This document shows, in pieces, positions 1 through 8,971 of a stretch of DNA of 64,000 nucleotides (the first letter of the stretch is position 1; every line of letters starts with the position of its first letter). Position numbers and translations under genes: made by a program. The notes under the pieces are model-generated. The model did not search any database. It was not told the origin of the DNA and was given only the letters and a program-made list of their open reading frames with translations. Source of the DNA: CAVZZV01 sp963779845 (GTDB taxonomy: Bacteria > Bacteroidota > Bacteroidia > Bacteroidales > GCA-2748055); assembly GCA_963779845.1 (NCBI GenBank), contig CAVZZV010000002.1, positions 372,001 through 436,000 on the forward strand, given 5' to 3'.

Positions 1-855
1 TAAAACAAAGGTAAGAGATACTTCGATAGCCCCCAATCCCCGCAGAAAGGGCGAAGCAATCAGGATGACCACCATAACCAGGTAGCCAATAATTGCGGCT
101 TGCCAGGATGCATCGAACCCAAGGGCCTTCATGGCTATATAAAGGTGCACGATGCCAATAATTTCAATTGCTATAGAATACCAAAACGTTTTCCAGAATT
201 CTTTTCTTATGATCTTTTCAGAAATCATCTCATCCAGAATTACCAACATCGAGGGTTTCATTTTCGATATCCATTTGTATGCTCTAGCCCTTTTCGAAAG
301 TGAGTAAATAAAAATAAGGAGGCCGACGGTCAATAGAATGAGGAAAATAAAACCGGTTATTTCCGGATTGGAAATATTTCCAACAGCCATGGCAAAGCTT
401 AAAACAGGAATTCCTAAAGCGACGACCGATAATATGCTGCAAATTGCGAAGATGGTGGAAGCCAAATGTATTTTTGACCTGCTAACATTATGTTTTACAG
501 CATCGTTTGCAAAAAAGGTAAGGGAAGAAAATCCCCCAGCCGGCAGAAAAACACTTATAAAATTTCGTTTCAGGAAAATTCTGATACAAATCCGAAGCGG
601 TAATTTAGCATTTAGCGATCTAAAGCTATGGACATACATTTCACCTTGAAACACAAGGTAAACTATGGTAAGAAGCACCCCTAAAAATATATAAAAGGGG
701 TTGCTGTTCTCAAGTTTTGATCTAATCCGTCCCAGCTCAATATTCTCATGAAGAATAAAGAAAATGGCAAGGCCTATTATTAGCAGGGCTAATAGTATCT
801 GCCAAAATTTTTTCTTGTAGAAAAGGTAGGATAAATATTTTCTGGCCTTTCTCAT
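1..855 (-). CDS. Lysylphosphatidylglycerol synthase-like membrane protein (partial)
   Basis: This gene starts at the ATG at 855 and runs off the left edge after 285 codons with no stop, so its C-terminus is missing. I translated it by hand from the minus strand. It begins MRKARKYLSYLFYKKK and then has at least six hydrophobic stretches, near residues 17-35, 53-70, 130-155, 163-185, 230-250 and 255-275. The layout, and the FLPAGGFSSL segment after the second helix, resemble the LPG_synthase_TM / UPF0104 family (the flippase-like half of MprF). Only the membrane part is visible, so whether it transfers or flips a lipid cannot be judged. The next element on the same strand is the small fragment at 906-1055, 50 bases upstream. 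Confidence 0.6.
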   Translation of the reverse strand, partial: MRKARKYLSYLFYKKKFWQILLALLIIGLAIFFILHENIELGRIRSKLENSNPFYIFLGVLLTIVYLVFQGEMYVHSFRSLNAKLPLRICIRIFLKRNFISVFLPAGGFSSLTFFANDAVKHNVSRSKIHLASTIFAICSILSVVALGIPVLSFAMAVGNISNPEITGFIFLILLTVGLLIFIYSLSKRARAYKWISKMKPSMLVILDEMISEKIIRKEFWKTFWYSIAIEIIGIVHLYIAMKALGFDASWQAAIIGYLVMVVILIASPFLRGLGAIEVSLTFVL

Positions 856-905
856 TTATTGGTGTTTTGTATATACCGGGAATCAACCAATCAGCGATCA
901 AAAAT

Positions 906-1055
906 TCATTTCCCAACCCTTTTCATATTGACACCGGGAATGCGTTTATAGCTTGATGCACTAAAACCCGGTAAAACACCGCCTGCAATCAGGCCTGCCG
1001 ATGCGGCGGCAGTATGCTTAAGAAAATACCGCTTTGTTTTTGCTCTTTTTTCCAT
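906..1055 (-). pseudogene. Tat signal remnant of a Gfo/Idh/MocA-type protein
   Basis: A 49-codon frame starts at the ATG at 1055 and ends with TGA at 906-908. The product begins MEKRAKTKRYFLKHTAAASA and continues with a small-residue hydrophobic stretch and a PGFSASSYKRIPG segment. This is the typical N-terminus of Tat-exported Gfo/Idh/MocA oxidoreductases of Bacteroidota, where it is followed by an NDRV...GxGxR Rossmann start. Here the frame stops just after that point and nothing downstream continues the fold. The first Arg of the twin-Arg pair is Lys (KRYFLK). It may be a decayed 5' end left by deletion. A genuine exported peptide is possible but less likely. The neighbour at 1292-2866 is a full-length member of the same family. 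Confidence 0.5.
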
Positions 1056-1239
1056 TTAACGGATTCAAATTACGAGCATATTGTAAAGTCATACTTTGAC
1101 GAGTTACGGCGCAGGAATATTTCATTACCACCATTTTTTGAAAAAACCCGGAGAAAAATGGTATATTATTTCGGGGTTATTAGTGATTATTAATTGAAAC
1201 TTATTGTTATCAATTCCTCTTTCAACTTCCCTTAGACAG

Positions 1240-1279
1240 AGCATTTTGCTTTAAAACCGGCATCGGGTTCGAAAATGCT
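1240..1279 (-). terminator. Hairpin downstream of the oxidoreductase gene
   Basis: AGCATTTT (1240-1247) and AAAATGCT (1272-1279) form an 8-bp inverted repeat beginning 12 bases past the stop codon of the 1292-2866 gene. The loop is long (24 bases) and contains GC-rich sequence. A second inverted repeat, CCATTTTT/AAAAATGG, lies at 1131-1161. Either could end transcription. The rest of 1056-1239 shows no gene. Confidence 0.3.
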
Positions 1280-1291
1280 GTTGCTTGGATT

Positions 1292-2866
1292 TTAAACAAT
1301 TTGTTGTTTTACCGGATCCCATTTTACCAATCGCTTTTCCAGGTATGATTTTTGGGCCATCAGGATTGCTATCCCCTCCTGAAAGGCCATTTCGATATTG
1401 GCGCTGGTTCTCCCGCCGTGCCGGATACAATCAAGCCATTCCCTCATATGAAGATGTACAATATCCACTCTTTTGTTTCCGATTACCGTGGTGCTTAATC
1501 CTCTGGAGGCATAATACTGTTCAGTGGGAGTTGTCATGGCATCCACACTATTGGCACCGGGACTTATGGTAAGCATGGGGGCATCGGTGGGAATAAGTCC
1601 ATTCTTAATTTGATTTTTATATCTTTCGGATCCCTTGTCGGCGGTAATGGTCATACTATCTCCCAATTCCATTGAGGCATCCCTGCCCATGAATACCCTT
1701 CCCCTGGATCTGTTGCTGGCTAGCGTTGCACTGTATAGAAGGGTAAGACCCTGTTGGGGATATTCTAAGGATACCTGCAGCACATCCGCCATGTCCCGGT
1801 TGTCCTGCCAGTAATAAATTCCCCCGGAGGCCATTGCAGAGGCAGGTATTCCAATATTCAGCAACTGGTTTACCGCATCAAATTCGTGGGAGAACAATTG
1901 GCCAAGCAAACCCGTGTCGTAAGCAAACCATTTGGTCCAGTTGTAATAGCGGTCAATACTGAAGGGTTCATAAGGAGTATTCCCTAACCATTGTATCCAG
2001 TCTATCGTGGATGTGTTTCCCGGTTTTGGATTACCATTTTCGTCCAGGTGCCGGATCCATGCTCCCCCCGCTGAATTTCTGTTCGTGGTGGTATCAATTA
2101 AGGTAATCTTTCCAAGGATATTTTGTTTTACCAATTCTTTTGCTTGCTGGAATACCCTGTTTTGAGGTATTTGATGTCCAAGCTGAAAAACTCTGTCGCT
2201 GTTTTTGACAGCCTCATAAACTTCAAAAAGGCCTTCTTCCGTGATTGAAATACTCTTTTCGCAATACACATGCTTGCCCGCCTTGACAGCATCGGTGGTA
2301 ATCCGGGCATGGTGATGGTCCGGGGTGGCGATAACCACGGCATCTATGGATTTGTCATCAAGCATCTCTTTATAGGTCCGGTATCGTTTAACAGGAAGTC
2401 CGGGATGTTTCCCGCCGCCTGGAACGACTTCATTTTTGGCTGTCCGTAACCCGGCTTCCGCATGGAGGTCAAAAACATCGCAGATACCGGTAATAGCCAC
2501 ATTTAAATTTTCCTGTTCCATCCATGCATCCAGTTGCCCTGATTCCCGGTAGGAATCCATCAGTTCGGGGAGCATGAAGCCCAGGGCCTTGGAAAGGTCC
2601 TTGGCCCTGTTGCCGAATCCTATCATCCCTATTCTTATCAGTTTTTCTTTCCCAAGGGGATTTTTCGTTACCGGCTGAATATCTTCCAATCCAAGCTCCC
2701 GGAGAATGTTGGGTCTGTTTTTTTTGTCGTAGGCAATTTTTCTTGCCAGTTCCCAGGAAAACAGGCCGAGGACCGGAAGTCCGGCGAGGGATTTTAATAC
2801 TGATCTTCGTGAGTGGGTGTTTTTTGCTTTTTCCTTGTTGTGTCCTTCTTGTGTTCTATCCATCAT
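1292..2866 (-). CDS. Tat-exported Gfo/Idh/MocA family oxidoreductase
   Basis: 524 residues. The N-terminus carries a twin-arginine signal (SRRSVLK, Arg20-Arg21) followed by a hydrophobic core, so the enzyme is probably exported folded with its nicotinamide cofactor. The Rossmann domain follows, with GMIGFGNRAKDL near residues 78-90, an ATPDHHHA segment, and the HVYCEKS motif where the family usually has CEKP; the proposed catalytic Lys is kept. The C-terminal domain has the usual HEFDAVNQLL helix of sugar dehydrogenases. Family members oxidise or epimerise sugars or remove substituents; the substrate is not readable from sequence. It sits downstream of and co-directional with the AraC gene (stop at 2922), and a -7-like element at 2908-2915 suggests its own promoter. 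A role in the neighbouring acid-sugar locus is plausible but unproven. Confidence 0.85.
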   Translation of the reverse strand: MMDRTQEGHNKEKAKNTHSRRSVLKSLAGLPVLGLFSWELARKIAYDKKNRPNILRELGLEDIQPVTKNPLGKEKLIRIGMIGFGNRAKDLSKALGFMLPELMDSYRESGQLDAWMEQENLNVAITGICDVFDLHAEAGLRTAKNEVVPGGGKHPGLPVKRYRTYKEMLDDKSIDAVVIATPDHHHARITTDAVKAGKHVYCEKSISITEEGLFEVYEAVKNSDRVFQLGHQIPQNRVFQQAKELVKQNILGKITLIDTTTNRNSAGGAWIRHLDENGNPKPGNTSTIDWIQWLGNTPYEPFSIDRYYNWTKWFAYDTGLLGQLFSHEFDAVNQLLNIGIPASAMASGGIYYWQDNRDMADVLQVSLEYPQQGLTLLYSATLASNRSRGRVFMGRDASMELGDSMTITADKGSERYKNQIKNGLIPTDAPMLTISPGANSVDAMTTPTEQYYASRGLSTTVIGNKRVDIVHLHMREWLDCIRHGGRTSANIEMAFQEGIAILMAQKSYLEKRLVKWDPVKQQIV

Positions 2867-2907
2867 CCAAAAATTCTAATGATCTTTAAAAAATGCTATG
2901 GTTTGCA

Positions 2908-2915
2908 CAAATATA
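2908..2915 (-). promoter_or_regulatory. Bacteroidota -7 element for the oxidoreductase gene
   Basis: On the minus strand this reads TATATTTG, an exact match to TAnnTTTG. It lies about 42 bases before the ATG at 2866, just outside the end of the AraC gene. I see no TTG 19-21 bases upstream, so the -33 part is weak. Confidence 0.4.
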
Positions 2916-2921
2916 ATGGAT

Positions 2922-3770
2922 TTAATGATAATTCTCCCTGTATTCCTTGGGGGTCATGTTGGTAATCTCCTTGAACTGCCTATTGAAATTAGCATGGTTG
3001 TTGAATCCGCTTTCAAAGCAGATATCGGAAACCGGCTTGTCCTGGTCTTGGATGAGAAGCTTACAGGCATAAACCACCCTTATTTCTTTGAGAAACGTGA
3101 AAAATGTCTTTTTAGTGTTTTTTTTGAAGAAGGAGCAGAAGGCGCCCTCAGTCAACCCGATAAGCGAAGCGATCTCGCTCAGCGCGATATTGTTTTGAAA
3201 GTTGAAGAACACATATTCGTATATCTTTCTTAGTCGTTGATTTTGAGGGAGTTCCATATCCCAGCTAAATGTATTGTTCGCCAGTATATGTGTTTCTTTT
3301 ATTGAGGAAATATACCTAAGCAACTGAAGCATTGACATGAAGCTCTCAAAGGACCCTTTTTTTTTGGCCTTATTCAATAGAAGTAGGATGTTTTTTGGAT
3401 CAACCCCCTTTATGAAAAGCCCTTTATTTGATTTCTTAATGAAACTTTGCAAAAAACCCAGTTCAGGGATTTTTACAAGAAAGTTCTCAAAAAAGTCCCT
3501 AATAAAATGAATGGTTATGGCTTTGGGCATCAAATCCTTATTGTCGATTTCCCAGCAGTGTGGCACACCTGGGGCCATAAAAATCAAATCCCCCGGGACA
3601 AAATTGGAAATGTTCCCGGCCACAAAACGTCTTCCATAAGCATCGACGATAAAATTCAATTCATATTTCTCATGGGTATGGATAACGCCTTTGTTGTTTT
3701 TCAATTCCAATTCCCTGATTATAAAGGATTGGTTCTCCGGAAGGAATACTGTACGTTCGATTATATCCAT
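2922..3770 (-). CDS. AraC family transcriptional regulator (left paralogue)
   Basis: 282 residues. The N-terminal ~130 residues form a cupin sensor with HTHEKYELNFI and the PGDLIFMAPGVPHCWE strand typical of sugar-sensing AraC proteins. The C-terminal ~100 residues hold two helix-turn-helix motifs (IALSEIASLIGLTEGAFCSFF and ISDICFESGF-like PVSDICFESGFNNHANFNRQF), ending with the family TPKEYRE signature. It is clearly related to the regulator at 39107-39970, with the same cupin layout and HTH spacing. It is divergent from the iron-ADH/symporter/PdxA operon starting at 4098. An ATAGTATC-containing repeat lies 34 bases upstream of its start, so autoregulation and control of the divergent operon are likely. 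The ligand is unknown; an acidic sugar or its breakdown product is my guess. Confidence 0.88.
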   Translation of the reverse strand: MDIIERTVFLPENQSFIIRELELKNNKGVIHTHEKYELNFIVDAYGRRFVAGNISNFVPGDLIFMAPGVPHCWEIDNKDLMPKAITIHFIRDFFENFLVKIPELGFLQSFIKKSNKGLFIKGVDPKNILLLLNKAKKKGSFESFMSMLQLLRYISSIKETHILANNTFSWDMELPQNQRLRKIYEYVFFNFQNNIALSEIASLIGLTEGAFCSFFKKNTKKTFFTFLKEIRVVYACKLLIQDQDKPVSDICFESGFNNHANFNRQFKEITNMTPKEYRENYH

Positions 3771-3795
3771 TTTCTCTGGATTTTTATAGGCTGCT

Positions 3796-3977
3796 AAGAT
3801 AGTAAAATAGTATCTTATAATTTTAGCACAATATACTTATATTGCTATGGCTATACCTGGGAGGAGTGTGCCTGACAAACAAATAATAATCACATAATCA
3901 GTAATATAATACATATTAGAATGTCAATCAAATAATATTGATAGTTAAATTAAATGAAAATAGTATCTAAAATTTGA
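3796..3977. promoter_or_regulatory. Divergent control region with two operator-like repeats
   Basis: The 327-base gap between the AraC gene and the iron-ADH gene holds no gene. It contains two direct copies of AAAATAGTATCTWWAATTT-like sequence, at 3804-3824 and 3957-3977. The left copy also sits in an imperfect inverted repeat, AAGATAGTA (3796-3804) with TAGTATCTT (3808-3816). The core ATAGTATC recurs upstream of the beta-helix gene (22739-22746) and of susC (39025-39032). These are candidate binding sites for one or both AraC proteins. A TATACTTG (3980-3987) resembles a rightward -7 element with one mismatch. Confidence 0.45.
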
Positions 3978-4097
3978 AATATACTTGTATTATATTAATG
4001 TTTTAATAGGGAGTTTTGTAAGGTCAGGTTTAGCTACCTGAGGCAATACTAAAACGAACAATATGTTTTTGAAAAAGTGGTTTCTTTTTGTAAAAAT

Positions 4098-5237
4098 ATG
4101 ATAAGCTTTAACCTTCCCAAAAAACTGGTCTTTGGGAACAATTGTTTTGAGGACTTCATCGAATTCTTCATTCCATTGGGTCATAAAAAAGTATTGATTG
4201 TCGTGGATCCTTATGTTGAACCGCAATTGGATAAACTTACCGGAGCCTTGGACGATGCGGGAACAATCGTAACTGTCATCAATGAAATTGCGAATGAACC
4301 TACCATTGATGACTTTGAAAAGTGGAATGCCCTGGCGAAGGAAAACTCGATCGATGCGGTCTTGGGAATAGGAGGGGGCAGCGTACTGGACATGGCCAAG
4401 CTGATCGCGGCTTTCGCCCATTCGGAACAAACTATCGAATCGGCCATAGGAATTGGGAAATTGGACGGGCGAGGATCCTTCCTGGCCTGTTTGCCCACCA
4501 CTGCCGGGACAGGGAGCGAAGTATCCCCAAATGCCATTTTGCTCGATGAAAGCGACAATCTTAAGAAAGGGATCGTCAGCCCTTTCCTGGTGCCGGATTG
4601 GACCTTCGTGGACGCGGTTTTCACCTATACCGTCCCCCCGTCCGTAACGGCTTCGACAGGGATCGATGCCCTAACCCATTGCATCGAGGCCTATACCAAT
4701 AAGTTTGCCCATCCTGTGACCGATCTCCTTGCCCTTGAAGGGATAAGGCTGATATATAATAATCTGGAAAACGCCTGTAAAAACGGGAAAGATGCCGTAG
4801 CAAGGGAAAACGTTGCCCTCGGCAGCTTGTATGGGGGCTTGTGCCTCGGGCCTGTCAACACCGCGGCCGTGCATGCCCTCTCGTACCCTCTCGGGGGCGA
4901 ATACCACATACCACATGGAGTATCGAACGCGCTTTTGCTTGCCCCGGTACTGAGGGCAAACCTTCAAAGCTGCAAGGAAAAATTTGCGCGCATGGGTAGG
5001 GCGATCGGTGCCTGCGGGGTAGGCAACGATCATGAGGCGGCAGAGGAAGGAATCCAAAAAATCTCCGATCTGTGCCACCGATTGGGGCTTCCCGATAAGC
5101 TCTCGGATTTTGGCATCCAGGAGGAGGATATACCAAAATTGGCAAAATCGGCGATAAAAGTGCAACGTTTATTGAAGAACAACCCACGGGATCTTTCCGA
5201 GTCGGATATCAGGGAAATTTATTCCGGGCTTTTCTAA
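4098..5237 (+). CDS. Iron-containing alcohol dehydrogenase
   Basis: 379 residues from the ATG at 4098; an upstream GTG at 4077 is in frame, but the family N-terminus (FNLPKKLVFG) fits the ATG. It has the GGGSVLDMAK cofactor loop (residues ~92-101), the CLPTTAGTGSEV segment, and all four metal ligands in canonical spacing: Asp190, His194, His259 and His273. Group III alcohol dehydrogenases reduce aldehydes (or oxidise alcohols) with NAD(P)H in the cytoplasm. It is the first gene of a rightward operon with a symporter, PdxA2 and an aldolase. I infer that it reduces the aldehyde released by the aldolase, in the Dha model 4-oxo-D-threonate to D-threonate. Other short hydroxyaldehydes such as lactaldehyde cannot be excluded. 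Confidence 0.9.
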   Translation: MISFNLPKKLVFGNNCFEDFIEFFIPLGHKKVLIVVDPYVEPQLDKLTGALDDAGTIVTVINEIANEPTIDDFEKWNALAKENSIDAVLGIGGGSVLDMAKLIAAFAHSEQTIESAIGIGKLDGRGSFLACLPTTAGTGSEVSPNAILLDESDNLKKGIVSPFLVPDWTFVDAVFTYTVPPSVTASTGIDALTHCIEAYTNKFAHPVTDLLALEGIRLIYNNLENACKNGKDAVARENVALGSLYGGLCLGPVNTAAVHALSYPLGGEYHIPHGVSNALLLAPVLRANLQSCKEKFARMGRAIGACGVGNDHEAAEEGIQKISDLCHRLGLPDKLSDFGIQEEDIPKLAKSAIKVQRLLKNNPRDLSESDIREIYSGLF

Positions 5238-5315
5238 CATTGGCGATATATATAGAATAAGATAAGTACTTTTAGAAATTTATGCATCATTGTTTTTTAA
5301 ACAAATAGAAGAATC

Positions 5316-6899
5316 ATGAATTACAATTTATTGTTGATACATGGGGGGGGAGGCCTGCACTTTATCGATTATGCCATTATCGCCATTTCGATGATCGTAT
5401 CGCTATACGTTGGTTTTTATTTCTCCAAGGGCCAGAAGTCGACGAAAAAATACTATGCCGCCGAGGGAAAAATCCCGGCCTGGGCGATCGGAATGTCCAT
5501 ATTGGCGACCCTTGTAAGCAGCGTGACCTTCCTCGCCTACCCCGGGGAAGGGTTTTCGAGCAATTGGATCCTTCTGGTGCAAGGGCTTATGGTGCCGCTG
5601 GTGCTATTGTTGATCATCTGGGTTTTGGTGCCCCTATACAGAAATGTCATCGGGATAAGCGCTTATGAATATTTTGAAAAGCGTTTTGGGTATTTCGCAA
5701 GGCTCTATGGCTCACTCGGGTTTATCCTTGCGCATTTCTCCAAGATGGGCACTGTCTTTTATTTATTGGGACTGGCGATCGCAAGCCTGATGGGCCTCGA
5801 TACCTTGACAGTTATCTGGGTGTTGGGCTCGGTGATCATAATTTTGACCTTATTGGGAGGGATCGAAGCTGTGATCTGGTTGGATGTCATTCAGGGATTT
5901 ATGCTAATTGCCGGTGGTGTCATTGCGCTGATCATCTTGCTCTATGCACCAGAGGGAGGGCCTTCCACGGTATGGGAAGTGGCCAGGGAAAATGGGCGTG
6001 TTGGTTTTGGGCCTTTCGATTGGGACTTCACGAGACTTACTTTTTGGGTCATGGCCATAAACGGGATATTTTATGCGATTCAAAAATACGGGACGGACCA
6101 AACGGTGATCCAACGTTACCTCACCGCAAAATCGAACCGCGACGGGATAAGGGCTTCCTTAATGGGGGTATTGCTGAGCGTTCCGGTCTGGGGACTGTTC
6201 ATGTTTATCGGTACTGCCTTGTTCGCTTATTATCAACTTATGCCTGGTGCCACCCTGCCAGCCGATATAAGGCCGGATGCAGTCTTCCCGTTGTTCATAA
6301 TGACCGAGCTACCCATCGGCGTAACAGGCCTTATCATTTCCGCCCTGATCGCTGCCGCCATTTCAAGCCTTGACTCGGATTTAAATTGTTTGTCGGCTGT
6401 CCTTACCGAGGATTTCTACGGGAAGTTGAAAAAGAACGCGACCGATGTCCAGAAGCTGCGCTTCGGAAAAGCAATGGTCGTTGTTTCAGGGCTAATGGCC
6501 ATGTTAGTGGCTACGATATATATTGAAATAGGAGGGGAAGGGGTGCTGGGCATCGTATTTGGTTTGTATGCCATATTCTCGGGGGGCATCGCGGGGATGT
6601 TCCTTCTTGGACTTTTTTCCAGGCGTGCCAACAAGGAAGGTTTGTACATTGGTATCGCTATTTGCGTGCTTTTCACGGCTTACGCCGTATTGACCTCGTC
6701 CAAAATAAACGATAAACTGATACTTGACCTTGGATCGTTGAATTTCCAGCAGCATAAATATATGTTAGGTGTTTATAGCCATATCATACTATTCGTAGGC
6801 GGCTATCTGGCAAGTTTATTTTTCAGCAAGCAGAAAATAGATCCTTCGCTTACCTTCTATGGCTGGTCTAAGAAACAAAGAAAACTTGTAGGATTATGA
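5316..6899 (+). CDS. Sodium:solute symporter (SSS family), first copy
   Basis: 527 residues with about 13-14 membrane segments. The N-terminus shows SSS features: a first helix around residues 16-36, then KYYAAEGKIPAWAIGMSILATLVSS, and later the helices with GISAYEYFEKRFG and SSLDSDLN, where Ser and Asp residues of the Na2 site are expected. It should import a small organic solute, here probably the released acid sugar, with Na+ across the inner membrane. It lies 78 bases after the iron ADH gene, and its stop overlaps the pdxA2 start (ATGA at 6896-6899), so the two are translationally coupled. It is distinct from the second symporter at 28884-30383, which has similar motifs but diverged loops. 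Specificity cannot be read from the sequence. Confidence 0.92.
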   Translation: MNYNLLLIHGGGGLHFIDYAIIAISMIVSLYVGFYFSKGQKSTKKYYAAEGKIPAWAIGMSILATLVSSVTFLAYPGEGFSSNWILLVQGLMVPLVLLLIIWVLVPLYRNVIGISAYEYFEKRFGYFARLYGSLGFILAHFSKMGTVFYLLGLAIASLMGLDTLTVIWVLGSVIIILTLLGGIEAVIWLDVIQGFMLIAGGVIALIILLYAPEGGPSTVWEVARENGRVGFGPFDWDFTRLTFWVMAINGIFYAIQKYGTDQTVIQRYLTAKSNRDGIRASLMGVLLSVPVWGLFMFIGTALFAYYQLMPGATLPADIRPDAVFPLFIMTELPIGVTGLIISALIAAAISSLDSDLNCLSAVLTEDFYGKLKKNATDVQKLRFGKAMVVVSGLMAMLVATIYIEIGGEGVLGIVFGLYAIFSGGIAGMFLLGLFSRRANKEGLYIGIAICVLFTAYAVLTSSKINDKLILDLGSLNFQQHKYMLGVYSHIILFVGGYLASLFFSKQKIDPSLTFYGWSKKQRKLVGL

Positions 6900-7918
6900 A
6901 AAAACCGATTGTTGCCATAAGTGCCGGCGATCCAGCGGGGATCGGACCTGAAATAACGGTCAAGGCACTGGACAAAGAGGAAGTGTACATCAATGCCCGC
7001 CCTTTAGTCGTGTGTGATCTGGAAGTGATCAGGCGCGCCATCGCTTTGTGCGCTCCCTCGTTAGGCGTCAACCCGGTCTCTGACCCCGGGGATGGAAAAT
7101 ATCGCCATGGCATCATCGATGTTCTCGATATGAAAAATGTCGATCCTGAAAGCTTTATTTATGGAAAGGTTTCCCAACAGTCCGGGAAAGCCTCCTTTGA
7201 ATATGTGGAAAAGGTGATCCGCCTGGCCATGGATGGCAAGGTCGATGCCACTGTCACCGGGCCCATCAACAAAGAGGCCATCCAAAGGGCGGGATTCAAG
7301 TTTGCTGGCCATACCGAGATATACGCCCATTTTACGGGCAGTTCGAATTACGCCATGATGCTCGCAGACCATAATTTCAGGGTAGTGCATGTGAGCACCC
7401 ATGTTTCCATGTTGGAAGCCATCAAACGGGTCACCAAACAGCGGGTTTTCGACACGATCCTATTGGCCGATAAAGCATTGAAGAACATGGGCATCGTTAA
7501 ACCCCGGATCGCCGTGAACGGATTGAACCCGCATGCAGGGGAGAATGGCCTTTTTGGCTCTGAAGAATTGGATCATATTCTCCCAGCAATTGAACAGGCG
7601 CGGGCAATGCGCATCGATGCAGATGGCCCCCATCCCCCGGATACCATCTTTCCTAAAATGAAGGGGGGGCAATACGATATTGTTGTTTGCATGTATCACG
7701 ATCAGGGCCATATCCCTACCAAACTTGGCGGCTTTCGTTATAACGACAAAACCAAGACCTGGGAGGGCATGTCGGGGGTTAACATAACCCTCGGTCTTCC
7801 TATAATCAGGGTATCCGTGGACCATGGCACTGCCTTCGATAAGGCGGGCGAAGGAACCGCTAATCCTGAAAGCATGGTTCAGGCCATTGAATACGCACGG
7901 AAATTTGCGATCAAATAA
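6896..7918 (+). CDS. pdxA2: PdxA2-type 4-phospho-acid-sugar dehydrogenase (decarboxylating)
   Basis: 340 residues. It has the PdxA landmarks: SAGDPAGIGPEI at the N-terminus, TGPINKEAI (~121-129), GHTE (~138-141), and the three metal-binding histidines His169, His213 (NPHAGENG) and His268 (MYHDQGH). PdxA itself oxidises 4-phosphohydroxy-L-threonine in vitamin B6 synthesis. Paralogues next to DUF1537 kinases oxidise D-threonate 4-phosphate and decarboxylate it to dihydroxyacetone phosphate and CO2. Here it sits in a catabolic operon, and a DUF1537 kinase is found in the same locus at 18721-19878, so the catabolic PdxA2 role is favoured over pyridoxal synthesis. It overlaps the symporter gene by 4 bases. 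The assignment to D-threonate 4-phosphate is inference from the pairing. Confidence 0.85.
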   Translation: MKKPIVAISAGDPAGIGPEITVKALDKEEVYINARPLVVCDLEVIRRAIALCAPSLGVNPVSDPGDGKYRHGIIDVLDMKNVDPESFIYGKVSQQSGKASFEYVEKVIRLAMDGKVDATVTGPINKEAIQRAGFKFAGHTEIYAHFTGSSNYAMMLADHNFRVVHVSTHVSMLEAIKRVTKQRVFDTILLADKALKNMGIVKPRIAVNGLNPHAGENGLFGSEELDHILPAIEQARAMRIDADGPHPPDTIFPKMKGGQYDIVVCMYHDQGHIPTKLGGFRYNDKTKTWEGMSGVNITLGLPIIRVSVDHGTAFDKAGEGTANPESMVQAIEYARKFAIK

Positions 7919-8059
7919 TTTCAATGTTCGGAGATCCCCCCTTTGCCTGGGAAATCGTCTATGAACGAAAAAGGGAATTGGTTTTTGTTTTGCCCCGGAG
8001 AGCAAAGAGCGGCAAAAAGAATTAGGAATGTTTTTTTAAATAATTAATTGAGTGATTTG

Positions 8060-8971
8060 ATGTTACAAATGAACAATAGTTATCATGGTGTGATGGTGCC
8101 AATGGTTACCCCATTTTTGGAAAATGGGCTGATAGACGAAAGCTCGGCAGGGAAGTTGATAAATTTCCTGCTTGATAATGAAACCACCCCATTCATTTTG
8201 GGGACAACCGGTGAATGCACATCGATCCCCACGAAAGAAAGGGATGTTCTTGTCAAGATGCTTTTGAGCCTAAGGCGCGATAAAAAACCATTTATAGCCG
8301 GTGTGAATGGTTTGACTTTTAAGGAGACGGTCTTGGAAGCCAATAAATACCTTGATTGGGGTATAGATGCAGTTGTACTTACCCTTCCCGCCTATTACGA
8401 CTTAAGCGATGATCAGATTTTTCATTTCTTCAACGACCTGGCTGCACAAATCCAGGGCGACATTATTCTCTACAATATCCCGAAAGTGGTAAATATGTCA
8501 ATCCCCTTGGATGTGGTCGAAAGATTAAGCCATAAAAAAAACATCATCGGCATAAAGGATTCGGAGATGAACGAGAAGAGATTGGAAAAATCATTGCAAT
8601 TATGGGCCATGCGAAAGGATTTTTTCCACCTTGTCGGAGTGAACAAGCTCATGATCAGAGGATTGCAACTGGGATCGAAAGGGATCATCCCAAGTTCGGG
8701 AAATATCCAACCCCGGTTATATAAAATAATTTATGAATCCTGCATTGCCGGGGATGTCACCAAAGCGGAGGAAGCTTTTCACGAAACAGAAAAACTTTCT
8801 ATATTGTACCAGAATGGCAAGATGCTCGGGGAATCCCTGGCGGCCTTGAAATGCATTTTGGCCGTTGAAGGTTTATGCAAACCCTTTGTATCGAAACCGC
8901 TGACCAATTTGAGCGGTCAAGAGTGCATAGAAATTAAAAACAATTACCGTAAATTTTTAAACCATGCTTAA
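8060..8971 (+). CDS. DHDPS/N-acetylneuraminate lyase family aldolase, first copy
   Basis: 303 residues from the ATG at 8060; an in-frame TTG at 8048 and an ATG at 8069 are alternatives. It is a (beta/alpha)8 class I aldolase with GTTGECTS, the catalytic Tyr in LYNIP (Tyr138) and the Schiff-base Lys in IGIKDSE (Lys166). The Arg that follows YNxPS in dihydrodipicolinate synthase is absent (IPKVVNM instead), which argues against lysine biosynthesis. Such enzymes cleave 2-keto-3-deoxy sugar acids to pyruvate and an aldehyde. It lies between pdxA2 and a secreted Asp-box protein, with which it overlaps by 8 bases. In the Dha model it would release pyruvate and 4-oxo-D-threonate, the substrate for the iron ADH. 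Kdo or another ulosonic acid remains possible. Confidence 0.85.
   Translation: MLQMNNSYHGVMVPMVTPFLENGLIDESSAGKLINFLLDNETTPFILGTTGECTSIPTKERDVLVKMLLSLRRDKKPFIAGVNGLTFKETVLEANKYLDWGIDAVVLTLPAYYDLSDDQIFHFFNDLAAQIQGDIILYNIPKVVNMSIPLDVVERLSHKKNIIGIKDSEMNEKRLEKSLQLWAMRKDFFHLVGVNKLMIRGLQLGSKGIIPSSGNIQPRLYKIIYESCIAGDVTKAEEAFHETEKLSILYQNGKMLGESLAALKCILAVEGLCKPFVSKPLTNLSGQECIEIKNNYRKFLNHA

Noticed and set aside
6896..7918. Vitamin B6 biosynthesis gene pdxA
   Set aside because: The gene is translationally coupled to a symporter in a catabolic operon, with a DUF1537 kinase in the same locus, which fits the PdxA2 role better.
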